From: Leeuwenhoekiella polynyae | Lineage (GTDB): Bacteria > Bacteroidota > Bacteroidia > Flavobacteriales > Flavobacteriaceae | Assembly (NCBI RefSeq): GCF_004104075.1 | Contig: NZ_QOVK01000019.1 | Location: 1-64,000, forward strand | Direction of reading: 5' to 3' | DNA length: 64,000 nucleotides | Shown: positions 46,382 to 54,527 of the stretch, one piece after another | Position numbering within the stretch: the stretch's first letter is position 1 | How the letters are laid out: every line of letters begins with the position of its first letter | Notes under the pieces: model-generated | What the model was told of the DNA's origin: nothing | Database searches by the model: none | The model's input: only the letters and a program-made list of their open reading frames with translations | Position numbers and translations under genes: made by a program

Positions 46382-49300
46382 TTAAAATCCTACGTTAATA
46401 CCGAATGAGAACACACTAGATCTGGGCGTTAAATTTAAATCTACCCCTGCGGTTTCCATCTCAGGATCTACTCCGCTATAATCTGTGATCGTCCAAAGAT
46501 TTTGACCTTGTAAGAAAATGCGTAGCTTAGTTAAACCAAGTTTTTCTGCTTCAGACATAGGTAGGGAGTATCCTAAAGTAATATTGTCAAGCTTAATGAA
46601 ATCTGCGTCTTCCACAAAACGAGTTGTAGGCGTTGACGTTAAGTTAGTGGTTGTGTTTGTAGAAGCATATAATCTTGGGGTCCATCCATCGCCTGGATTC
46701 TCCACACTTTGCCATCTTCCTAAAATCTCTGTGCTATTGTTTGTAAAGTTTTGATTTAATAAATCTCTGCGGGTTGCATTGAAAATCTGATTTCCGCCGC
46801 TAAAACGGAATAGGAAACCTAAATCAAAATTCTTGAACGTCATATTAGAATTAAATCCTCCAAAATACTTAGGCTGTGATCTTCCTATAATGGAGCGGTC
46901 GTCAGTGGCGCTTAATGCTGCTGCAGTTGATACATCTGCCGGATTTGCCGGGTCAAAAACTGAATAACTGGCTCCGGGCAGATTCCCCTGTACAAGACTT
47001 CCGTCTGCTTTATAGTAAACAGGATTCCCGTTTGAAGGGTTGACACCATAATAACGGTATCCGTAAATTGAATTTATGGACTCACCTTCGCGGTTTATCG
47101 TGTTATTAGTACTGGAGATACGATCTGCGCCATTAACAAGACTTATGATCTCATTCTCAATAAATGAGATGTTAGCGCCTACATTCCATGTGAAATCTGA
47201 ATCAATAATACGCGCATCTACGGTAAACTCTAAACCACTGTTTTCAATCTGACCAATGTTAGCTCTATAGCTGTTGTTAGGAACACCAAAAGATTGAGGT
47301 GTTTCCACGTCAAGTATTAGGCCATCAATATCGTTAAGAAAGTAATCAAAACTAAAGTTTATTTTGTTTCTCAACAGTGATAGGTCAAAACCGGCATCAT
47401 ATTTAGCGCTAGTTTCCCATTGTAAGGTGTTGTTTCCAAACTGTGAATAACCAATTCCATTATTTGCTGCATAGGGCGCTGGAGCGTAAAGACCTAGATA
47501 AGGATAATTTCCAATATCTGTGTTGCCTACTTTTCCATAAGAACCTCTTAATTTTAATTCAGAGACCACATGTTTAATACCTTCCATAAAAGGTTCTTCG
47601 CTTATTCTCCAGCCAACCGAAGCTCCCGGGAAATTACCATAGCGGGTATCTGAGCTTAGTCTTGAGAGGCCGTCACGACGTATAGTCCCTTGAAGATAGT
47701 AGCGTTCCTTAAAATTATAAGAAAGACGAGCAGCATAGGAGATAAGACCATTTTCGGTAATACCCCCGCCAGAACCTTGAACACCGTAAGAGTCTGTAAT
47801 AAGGTTGGTGCCGAAGAATTCGTTACTTAAATCGGTTCCGGTACCAAAGAAGCTTTGACTTCTGGTTTTTTGATATTCGTTTACAAGAGTAACGCTTATA
47901 TTATGAGCATCCGCATAGGTTTCATTATAGCTTAAAACGTTTTGCCAGTTCCAAGTAGTTTCGTCCAAACTGTTATTTTGAACCCGCCCGTTTGAACCTC
48001 GACCATCTCCGTGTATCGGGCTCCAGAAAAGATAGCCATTTGATAATGCCTTGTCTACACTGATTTGTGTTCTGAAGTTTAAGGTAGAAACTGGCTTAAT
48101 GTCAAGATAGGTATTGCCGATCAATCTGTTTATTTTTGTGGCATATTTGTTATTTTCTATTACAAAAATAATGTTAGGAATGTTGTCTCCTACGGTCTCC
48201 AAGTTGGTGCCGCGTCCCATGCGATCCGGAAAAGTATCATCCAAATTGTAACCAGTAGGGTCATTGGCGTCATAAGGCGATACGTTAGGATGTTGACGGG
48301 TAGCGTTAAAAACGTTTCCGGAAAGAGAGTTGGTCCCCACGTTCAATCCAAAATATTCAGATTGTGTAATACCAGCATTAGCGCCTATAGATACCCAGTC
48401 TTTGATTTTCTGCTCGGCATTTGCACGGTATGTGAATCGTGTAAATTCATTGGGCTTAGCAACGCTTTCTTGTTCTGTGAATCCTAAAGACAGGTAATAT
48501 TTTAAATTTTCAGTCCCACCAGAAAAGGAAAGGTTGTGATCTTGTTGAAATGCATTATCATTAAGAACTAAATCCTGCCAGTTTGTATTTACTTCAGTAC
48601 CGGCTGCCCAATCTGATTGGTTTCGGTTTGATCTTTTTTCATTACTGATGGTTACAAAGTCGGCTGCGCCTAGTAGGTCAAATTGACTTACTGGTCTCGC
48701 GAAACCAACAGTTACATTATAATTGGTGCTGATCTTACCAACTTTTCCTTTTTTGGTAGTAATTAATACAACGCCATTAGCAGCACGCGATCCATAAATT
48801 GCAGTAGCAGAACCGTCTTTTAAAATATCAATCGATTCGATATCTGCAGGGTTTATGTCACCCAGAGCATTTGAAGAGGCATAACCTCCTTGGCCTCCTG
48901 TTGCAATGGGGATACCATCCACAACAACTAATGGGTATGTGCCAGAATCAATAGAAGCAATACCTCGTATTCTAAAACGAGGAGTGTCACCTATGATACC
49001 TGTTTGAGTTGTTATTTGTACACCTGCGGCACGTCCTGCAAGTTGCGATTCAAAACTTGGAGTAACAAGGTCTGCAATGGCCTCTCCTTTTACCTGAGAC
49101 ACAGATGCCGTTAAATCTGATTTTCGCTGAACGCCATACCCTACGACCACCACTTCGTCAAGAGATTCGGTGCTTGGGTTTAAAGTAATGTTTATTACAG
49201 AGCTTTGTCCTACCACACGTTCAGTCGATTCAAAACCTAAGAATGAGAACACTAAAGTTTCTTCCGGGAACGCTGCAATTGAGAATTTCCCGTCAAAATC

Positions 49301-49462
49301 AGTTTGAGCTCCACGGTTAGCGGCATTTTTCACTACCACATTCACGCCTGGTAAAGGCATGCCGTTAGGGTCTGCTACGGTACCAGTCACTGTTTTCTGC
49401 TGAGCATGAGTGGATAACCCTAATAGCCCCAGCATAATCATAAAGAATAATTTTCTTATCAT
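46382..49462 (-). CDS. SusC/RagA-family TonB-dependent receptor (second pair)
   Basis: This 1026-residue receptor has a signal peptide ending LSTHAQ, a carboxypeptidase-like domain (about 22-105, with GAQTDFDGKFSI), a TonB box region LDEVVVVGYG, and a plug with RIRGIASIDSG. The long barrel ends in FSFGINVGF. Unlike the receptor at 34211 it has no STN domain, so it does not signal through FecR. It heads a two-gene operon with SusD on the minus strand. The following 500 bases, toward rplM, show no regulator gene. Confidence 0.95.
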   Translation of the reverse strand: MIRKLFFMIMLGLLGLSTHAQQKTVTGTVADPNGMPLPGVNVVVKNAANRGAQTDFDGKFSIAAFPEETLVFSFLGFESTERVVGQSSVINITLNPSTESLDEVVVVGYGVQRKSDLTASVSQVKGEAIADLVTPSFESQLAGRAAGVQITTQTGIIGDTPRFRIRGIASIDSGTYPLVVVDGIPIATGGQGGYASSNALGDINPADIESIDILKDGSATAIYGSRAANGVVLITTKKGKVGKISTNYNVTVGFARPVSQFDLLGAADFVTISNEKRSNRNQSDWAAGTEVNTNWQDLVLNDNAFQQDHNLSFSGGTENLKYYLSLGFTEQESVAKPNEFTRFTYRANAEQKIKDWVSIGANAGITQSEYFGLNVGTNSLSGNVFNATRQHPNVSPYDANDPTGYNLDDTFPDRMGRGTNLETVGDNIPNIIFVIENNKYATKINRLIGNTYLDIKPVSTLNFRTQISVDKALSNGYLFWSPIHGDGRGSNGRVQNNSLDETTWNWQNVLSYNETYADAHNISVTLVNEYQKTRSQSFFGTGTDLSNEFFGTNLITDSYGVQGSGGGITENGLISYAARLSYNFKERYYLQGTIRRDGLSRLSSDTRYGNFPGASVGWRISEEPFMEGIKHVVSELKLRGSYGKVGNTDIGNYPYLGLYAPAPYAANNGIGYSQFGNNTLQWETSAKYDAGFDLSLLRNKINFSFDYFLNDIDGLILDVETPQSFGVPNNSYRANIGQIENSGLEFTVDARIIDSDFTWNVGANISFIENEIISLVNGADRISSTNNTINREGESINSIYGYRYYGVNPSNGNPVYYKADGSLVQGNLPGASYSVFDPANPADVSTAAALSATDDRSIIGRSQPKYFGGFNSNMTFKNFDLGFLFRFSGGNQIFNATRRDLLNQNFTNNSTEILGRWQSVENPGDGWTPRLYASTNTTTNLTSTPTTRFVEDADFIKLDNITLGYSLPMSEAEKLGLTKLRIFLQGQNLWTITDYSGVDPEMETAGVDLNLTPRSSVFSFGINVGF

Positions 49463-49927
49463 TTAACATATATTTTAGTTATATGATGAAATTTAGGTTA
49501 AATGAATATTGAAAATACAAGACACACTGTTTTTGTTGATTCATCATAAAAAACGTATGCGTTATTCTGTTTTATTGCTGATAACTCACGTAAAATGTGT
49601 TTTAGGTGAATAAAAATTAATAAATAGTTAATGTGTACGGAATACAGGTATTTTATAGAAAGCTTATTTTTTTTATAAAACAGCTTAAATAGGATCAAAA
49701 CATTATCATTTTGTTAAGATTTTCTGTTCTAATTATGGGATTTTTCAATAGGTTTATTGATTTTTAAATTTTTCTAGACAACAGCTGTTTTTTTACAGAT
49801 CATTTACGGTAACGAGAACCGGGTTTTTCTTTTGGGGTATTTAATTAACGAAGCGTGTTTTTCACGGGGAAGGTTAGAAGTTTGAAAATCAGATTTTCAG
49901 AACTCTAAATATTAATCAAAAGCTCGT
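49463..49927. other. Gene-free stretch between SusC gene and rplM promoter
   Basis: About 465 bases separate the divergent SusC gene and the rplM promoter. I see no convincing gene, only a small palindrome (AACAGCTGTT, 49780-49789) followed by T. Promoter elements of the SusC operon are not recognisable here. Confidence 0.5.
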
Positions 49928-49957
49928 TTGTCAAATCAATATATAATTGTACATTTG
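49928..49957 (+). promoter_or_regulatory. Promoter of the rplM-rpsI cluster (TTG-N19-TAnnTTTG)
   Basis: TTG at 49928-49930 and TACATTTG at 49950-49957 with 19 bases between match the Bacteroidota primary sigma consensus well. The leader to the start codon at 50024 is about 60 bases. Confidence 0.8.
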
Positions 49958-50023
49958 CAGCCCTGTTTTCGCGCGTGAGTGTGGAAGCGGGAAATGGAAT
50001 GTTTAATAATTAAAATTAACAGT

Positions 50024-50479
50024 GTGGACACATTAAGTTACAAAACAGTATCTGCCAACAAGAACACCGTAAATAAGGAGTGGGTTGTTATTGATGCTGA
50101 AGGACAAACGTTGGGTCGCATGTCTACTATCGTTGCAAAATTCTTGCGCGGAAAGTACAAGCCTAACTACACACCACACGTTGATTGCGGAGACAATGTG
50201 ATTGTTATCAATGCCTCTAAAATCAACTTAACAGGAAAGAAGTGGGATTCTAAATCTTACATCCGTCATACGGGCTATCCTGGTGGTCAAAGAAGCCTAA
50301 CTGCAAAAGAATTGTACGGTAAAGACCCTGCGCGTCTCGTAGAAAATGCAGTAAAAGGAATGTTACCTAAAAACAAATTAGGTAGTGCGATTTATCGCAA
50401 TTTAAAGGTTTATGCCGGTGCAGATCACGGGCAGGAAGCGCAAAAACCTAAAGCAATTAATATTAACGAACTTAAGTAA
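50024..50479 (+). CDS. rplM: 50S ribosomal protein L13
   Basis: The 151-residue protein uses a GTG start at 50024 (MDTLSYKTVSANK), which gives the length typical of Bacteroidota L13. An open frame running back to 49979 adds a non-family tail. The L13 signature is seen in VIDAEGQTLGRMSTIVAKFL and GMLPKNKLG. It is an early assembly protein of the large subunit. The stop codon is immediately followed by the rpsI ATG with no gap, so the two are co-translated. Confidence 0.97.
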   Translation: MDTLSYKTVSANKNTVNKEWVVIDAEGQTLGRMSTIVAKFLRGKYKPNYTPHVDCGDNVIVINASKINLTGKKWDSKSYIRHTGYPGGQRSLTAKELYGKDPARLVENAVKGMLPKNKLGSAIYRNLKVYAGADHGQEAQKPKAININELK

Positions 50480-50866
50480 ATGGAAGTAATTCACAAAATT
50501 GGCCGTAGAAAAACGGCTGTTGCTCGTGTTTATTTAGCTCCTGGTTCTGGTAACATCACGATCAACAAACGTGAGCTTAACAACTACTTTACTACAGGTA
50601 CTTTACAGTACAAAGTTAATCAGCCATTAGTAATGACTGAAAATGATAAAAACTTTGACATTAAAGTAAATGTATACGGTGGAGGTATCACAGGTCAGGC
50701 AGAGGCTGTACGTCTTGCTCTTTCTAGAGCAATGTGCGAGCTAGATGCAGAAAACAGACTTATTCTTAAGCCTGAAGGTTTGTTGACGAGAGATCCAAGA
50801 ATGGTAGAGCGTAAGAAATTCGGTCAGAAGAAAGCGCGTAAGAAATTCCAATTCTCAAAACGTTAA
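50480..50866 (+). CDS. rpsI: 30S ribosomal protein S9
   Basis: The 128-residue protein has the S9 start HKIGRRKTAVARVYLAPGSG and the basic C-terminus KKARKKFQFSKR that reaches the P-site tRNA. It directly abuts rplM, which is the usual pairing in bacteria. Confidence 0.97.
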   Translation: MEVIHKIGRRKTAVARVYLAPGSGNITINKRELNNYFTTGTLQYKVNQPLVMTENDKNFDIKVNVYGGGITGQAEAVRLALSRAMCELDAENRLILKPEGLLTRDPRMVERKKFGQKKARKKFQFSKR

Positions 50867-50953
50867 CAGCAATCGTGTTTCAATTCTTTTGCAATTTATA
50901 TTGCATCAGATTTTTGAAAGCGAAAAGAAATTAATTTTAAAATAATGTCCTTG

Positions 50954-51059
50954 TCCCAATACGTTGGGAAATTAGTTTAGCATCTAAATGTGCTTGGCGA
51001 TTCATTAGAAGACCACTTGCATATTGCTACTAGAACGGGAACGTAAACTAAATTTAAAA
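50954..51059 (+). ncRNA. Structured leader before rpsB (candidate autoregulatory RNA)
   Basis: Three pairings can be read. TCCCAA/TTGGGA closes a UACG loop (50954-50969). TTTAG/CTAAA forms a three-base-loop hairpin from 50976. A long-range stem TTAGTTTA/TAAACTAA joins 50972-50979 to 51044-51051, just before the start at 51060. The latter two share bases and are alternatives, as in a switch. Autoregulation by S2 is inference from other bacteria. Confidence 0.45.
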
Positions 51060-51851
51060 ATGGCAAAAACAGAAAATGTAAAGGATTTACTGGATGCAGG
51101 TGTACACTTTGGTCACCTTACCAGAAGATGGGATCCAAACATGGCACCATATATCTATATGGAGCGTAATGGTATTCACATCATCAATCTATACAAAACT
51201 GCTGCTAAATTAGGCGAAGCTTCAGAAGCTCTGGCTAAAATTGCAGCTTCGGGTAGAAAAATACTTTTTGTAGCTACCAAAAAACAAGCTAAAGAAATAG
51301 TTGCAGATCACGCAGGTCGTGCAAAAATGCCTTACATCACAGAAAGATGGCCTGGAGGTATGTTGACTAACTTCGTAACTATACGTAAGGCGGTTAAGAA
51401 AATGCAAACTGTAGATCGTATGAAACAAGACGGTCGTTTTGATAGCTTGTCTAAAAAAGAACAATTGCAAATGAACCGTATGCGTGACAAATTAGAGAAG
51501 AACTTAGGTTCTATCGAAGATATGACACGTCTACCAGGAGCTTTGTTTGTAGTTGATATTAAGCGTGAACACATTGCGATTAAAGAAGCTCAAAAATTAA
51601 ACATTCCAATCTTTGCGATGGTTGATACCAACTCTGATCCACGTCAGGTTGATTATGCTATCCCATCTAATGATGATGCTTCTAAATCTATTGAGAAAAT
51701 CATTTCTAACGTTGCTGATGCTATAGTAGGAGGTCTTTCTGAGCGTAAAGCTGGGAAAGAAAAGTCTGGAGACGCTAAAAAAGCTGACAAAGCTGCTAAG
51801 CCTGCAAAGGCAAAAGCTAAAAAAGCTGTAGCTAACGACGAAGAAGAATAG
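51060..51851 (+). CDS. rpsB: 30S ribosomal protein S2
   Basis: The 263-residue protein begins [20 protein letters not shown] and has the S2 signatures [20 protein letters not shown] and [13 protein letters not shown] lysine/alanine-rich tail (about 235-263) extends the C-terminus. The ATG 51060 is preferred over earlier in-frame codons inside the leader. It is followed by tsf after a hairpin, as in most bacteria. Confidence 0.97.
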   Translation: MAKTENVKDLLDAGVHFGHLTRRWDPNMAPYIYMERNGIHIINLYKTAAKLGEASEALAKIAASGRKILFVATKKQAKEIVADHAGRAKMPYITERWPGGMLTNFVTIRKAVKKMQTVDRMKQDGRFDSLSKKEQLQMNRMRDKLEKNLGSIEDMTRLPGALFVVDIKREHIAIKEAQKLNIPIFAMVDTNSDPRQVDYAIPSNDDASKSIEKIISNVADAIVGGLSERKAGKEKSGDAKKADKAAKPAKAKAKKAVANDEEE

Positions 51852-51874
51852 TATTTAACAATTTGATAATTATT

Positions 51875-51929
51875 AAAGTCGTTTAGTATACTGCAATTTT
51901 GCACTAAACTAAACGACTTTTCTTTTAAC
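51875..51929 (+). terminator. Hairpin terminator or attenuator between rpsB and tsf
   Basis: A 13-bp stem (51875-51887 with 51908-51920) with a 20-base loop is followed by TTTTCTTTT, 19 bases before the tsf start. It may reduce tsf transcription relative to rpsB, or fully separate the two. Confidence 0.75.
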
Positions 51930-51947
51930 TCATAAAACGTATTTAAA

Positions 51948-52913
51948 ATGGCAAAAATAACAGCCGCAGAAGTAAATAAACTTAGGAAGGCTACCGGTGC
52001 TGGTATGATGGATTGTAAAAATGCACTTGTAGAAGCTGATGGTGATTTTGATGAAGCAATCGCTGTTCTTCGTAAAAAAGGACAAAAAGTTGCTGAAAAA
52101 AGAGCAGACCGCGATTCAAGCGAAGGAGTTGTAGTTGCAAAAATCAATGATGCTAACACCAGAGGTGTTGTGTTTTCATTGAACTGTGAGACCGATTTCG
52201 TTGCTAAAAACGATTCTTACGTAGAGTTAGCAAATGAACTTGGTGATATCGCGATCAACTTTGATGCTAAAGAAGCCTTCTTAGCAGCAGACTTTAAAGG
52301 GATGACTGTAGAAGAAAAATTGATCGAGCAAACTGGTGTTATTGGTGAGAAGTTAGAAATAGGTGGTTTTGAAGTATTAGAAGCTGCATTTGTAGGCGCT
52401 TATGTTCATGGTAACAAAATTGGTGCATTAACTGGTTTATCTAAAGCAGAAGATGCTTCAGAAGAAGTTGCTAAAGCTGTTTCTATGCAGGTTGCTTCAA
52501 TGGGTGCGACTACATTGTCTTACAAAGATTTTGATCCTGAGTTCGTAGCTTCGGAAACTGAAGCACGTATTGCAGCTATAGAAAAAGAGAATATTGAGTT
52601 AGGTCGTTTAGGTAAAACTCAAAAGAATGTGCCTCAATTTATCTCTATGTCTCAGTTAACTCCAGAAGTTATGACTCAGGCAGAAGCAGCTATCAAAGAA
52701 GAGTTGAAAGCTGAAGGCAAGCCTGAAAAAATATGGGATCGTATTGTTCCTGGTAAACTAGAGCGTTTTGTTGCAGATAATACTACTCTTGATAATGAGA
52801 AAGCATTATTAGATCAAGTATTTATTATGGACGAAAGCACCAACGTTGCAAAATATGTTGCTAGTAAAGGTGATTTTGAAGTTGTAGGATTTAAAAGAGT
52901 AAGCCTAGCTTAA
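51948..52913 (+). CDS. tsf: Elongation factor Ts
   Basis: The 321-residue protein exchanges GDP for GTP on EF-Tu. It starts with the UBA-like motif EVNKLRKATGAGMMDCKNAL and has the core signature VVVAKINDANTRGVVFSLNC and CETDFVAKN. It is longer than the 283-residue E. coli protein, with extra residues in the C-terminal half, as is usual in this group. A strong terminator follows. Confidence 0.96.
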   Translation: MAKITAAEVNKLRKATGAGMMDCKNALVEADGDFDEAIAVLRKKGQKVAEKRADRDSSEGVVVAKINDANTRGVVFSLNCETDFVAKNDSYVELANELGDIAINFDAKEAFLAADFKGMTVEEKLIEQTGVIGEKLEIGGFEVLEAAFVGAYVHGNKIGALTGLSKAEDASEEVAKAVSMQVASMGATTLSYKDFDPEFVASETEARIAAIEKENIELGRLGKTQKNVPQFISMSQLTPEVMTQAEAAIKEELKAEGKPEKIWDRIVPGKLERFVADNTTLDNEKALLDQVFIMDESTNVAKYVASKGDFEVVGFKRVSLA

Positions 52914-52937
52914 TCTTATAATTCTATTTTAGAATAG

Positions 52938-52968
52938 AAAAAGGCTGCCAATTGGCAGCCTTTTTTAT
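52938..52968 (+). terminator. Terminator after tsf
   Basis: A perfect stem of up to 14 bp (52938-52951 with 52952-52965, essentially no loop when fully paired) is followed by T-rich sequence. Confidence 0.93.
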
Positions 52969-53007
52969 TGTTGTATTTCTTTCTTTTTCTCAAATGCCAT
53001 TTAAGCT

Positions 53008-53015
53008 TATATTTG
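53008..53015 (+). promoter_or_regulatory. -7 promoter element of pyrH
   Basis: TATATTTG is a perfect TAnnTTTG match, 19 bases before the ATG. No -33 TTG is seen at standard spacing. Confidence 0.6.
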
Positions 53016-53034
53016 TCAAAAATTTTTCTACACC

Positions 53035-53742
53035 ATGCAATACAAACGTATTCTACTTAAATTATCAGGAGAGGCATTAATGGGTAAACGCCAGTATGGT
53101 ATTGATCCCGATAGGCTCGCAGAATATGCAGAGGAAATAAAAGAAGTACTTGATAAAGGCGTAGAAGTTGCCATAGTAATTGGTGGTGGTAACATTTTTA
53201 GAGGCGTTGCAGGAGCTAGTCGTGGTATGGATCGCGTTCAGGGTGATCATATGGGGATGTTGGCAACGGTTATTAACGGTCTGGCATTACAAAGCGCATT
53301 AGAGGAGGCGGGAATTCAAACCAGATTGCAGAGCGCTGTCAAGATCAATGAAGTTGCAGAGCCCTTTATCCGTAGAAGAGCAATCAGGCACCTTGAAAAA
53401 GGACGTGTAGTAATTTTCGGTGGTGGCACTGGTAATCCCTATTTTACTACAGATTCTGCTGCTGTCTTGCGTGCTATAGAAATTCACGCAGATGTTATAC
53501 TAAAAGGAACTCGTGTAGATGGTATTTATACCAGTGATCCGGAAAAAGACAGTAAAGCGGTGAAGTTTGATTTCATCAGTTTTGAAGATGTGCTTCAGAA
53601 AGGTTTGAAAGTAATGGATACAACTGCTTTCACACTAAGCCAGGAGAATGAATTGCCTATTATTGTTTTTGATATGAACAAGCAGGGGAATTTACTTAAG
53701 GTTGTTGCGGGTGAAAATATAGGTACTACGGTAAATTTATAA
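53035..53742 (+). CDS. pyrH: Uridylate kinase
   Basis: The 235-residue amino-acid-kinase-fold enzyme phosphorylates UMP to UDP. It has [14 protein letters not shown] at the start, the glycine-rich [10 protein letters not shown], the ATP/UMP loop [18 protein letters not shown] and IYTSDPEKD. It lies between tsf and frr, the standard order, and has its own promoter. Confidence 0.97.
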   Translation: MQYKRILLKLSGEALMGKRQYGIDPDRLAEYAEEIKEVLDKGVEVAIVIGGGNIFRGVAGASRGMDRVQGDHMGMLATVINGLALQSALEEAGIQTRLQSAVKINEVAEPFIRRRAIRHLEKGRVVIFGGGTGNPYFTTDSAAVLRAIEIHADVILKGTRVDGIYTSDPEKDSKAVKFDFISFEDVLQKGLKVMDTTAFTLSQENELPIIVFDMNKQGNLLKVVAGENIGTTVNL

Positions 53743-53814
53743 ATCACCGATTAGTGGACTTAATGGCTCAGAGGCTTTTTTAAGAAATTAAAAATCGCTT
53801 CATTTTAATTTCTG

Positions 53815-53847
53815 TTGAGCTTTCCCAAAGAGAATTTACTATTTTTG
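53815..53847 (+). promoter_or_regulatory. frr promoter (TTG-N22-TAnnTTTG)
   Basis: TTG at 53815-53817 and TATTTTTG at 53840-53847, with 22 bases between, fit the consensus at the upper end of the spacing range. The start codon at 53883 is 35 bases downstream. Confidence 0.65.
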
Positions 53848-53882
53848 ACTGGTTTCCAGAAATCTTAGAATTTAATAAAGCT

Positions 53883-54446
53883 ATGAACGAAGACATTCAA
53901 TTTATATTAGACGGGACAGAAGAGGCAATGCAAAATGCACTTACCCATCTTAAAAAACAATTTGCAAACATACGTGCCGGTAAAGCGAGTCCTGCAATGC
54001 TAGGCAGTGTTATGGTTGATTATTACGGAAGTTTAACTCCTTTAGCTCAGGTAGCGAATGTAAATACTCCAGATGGTAGAACCATTTCTATTCAGCCCTG
54101 GGAAAAAGCGATGATTCATGAGATTGAGAAGGCTATTATGAATGCTAATCTTGGTTTTAATCCTATGAATAATGGAGAGAGCGTTATCATTAACGTTCCG
54201 CCACTTACAGAAGAGCGTCGTAAAGACTTGGTTAAGCAAGCAAAAGCAGAAGCAGAAGATGCAAAAGTAGGTGTACGTAACGATCGTAAGAACGCCAACA
54301 ACGAAATTAAGAAGTTAGAAAAAGATGGTCTTGCGGAAGATTTATGTCGTAATGCAGAAGTAGACGTTCAAGATTTAACTGACGCACACATCAAGAAAAT
54401 AGATGATATTCTTACAGTTAAAGAAAAAGAAATACTTACCGTTTAA
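53883..54446 (+). CDS. frr: Ribosome recycling factor
   Basis: This 187-residue protein has the RRF layout: long helices with HLKKQFANIRAGKASPAML at the start, VPPLTEERRKDLVKQAKAEA in the middle, and a C-terminal helix ending EILTV. Together with EF-G it splits the post-termination ribosome. It ends at a strong terminator. Confidence 0.97.
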   Translation: MNEDIQFILDGTEEAMQNALTHLKKQFANIRAGKASPAMLGSVMVDYYGSLTPLAQVANVNTPDGRTISIQPWEKAMIHEIEKAIMNANLGFNPMNNGESVIINVPPLTEERRKDLVKQAKAEAEDAKVGVRNDRKNANNEIKKLEKDGLAEDLCRNAEVDVQDLTDAHIKKIDDILTVKEKEILTV

Positions 54447-54465
54447 TTCACGTTAAACTCATGCT

Positions 54466-54492
54466 AAGAGCGACCCATGGGTCGCTTTTTTT
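54466..54492 (+). terminator. Terminator after frr
   Basis: An 8-bp stem (54469-54476 with 54479-54486) with a two-base loop is followed by seven T. It overlaps the start of an upstream open-frame extension of the next gene, which argues against using that extension. Confidence 0.92.
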
Positions 54493-54527
54493 ATAGTATT
54501 TTTAGACACTTAAGTCCTTCTGTAATA

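Noticed and set aside
49498-49698. 66-codon minus-strand open frame upstream of the SusC gene
   Set aside because: Very AT-rich, low-complexity composition and no recognisable features; likely chance.
49979-50023. Upstream extension of rplM
   Set aside because: It adds residues foreign to L13; GTG 50024 gives the normal 151 residues.
54477-54527. Upstream extension of the DUF5686 gene
   Set aside because: The start would lie inside the frr terminator, and the signal peptide begins at ATG 54528.
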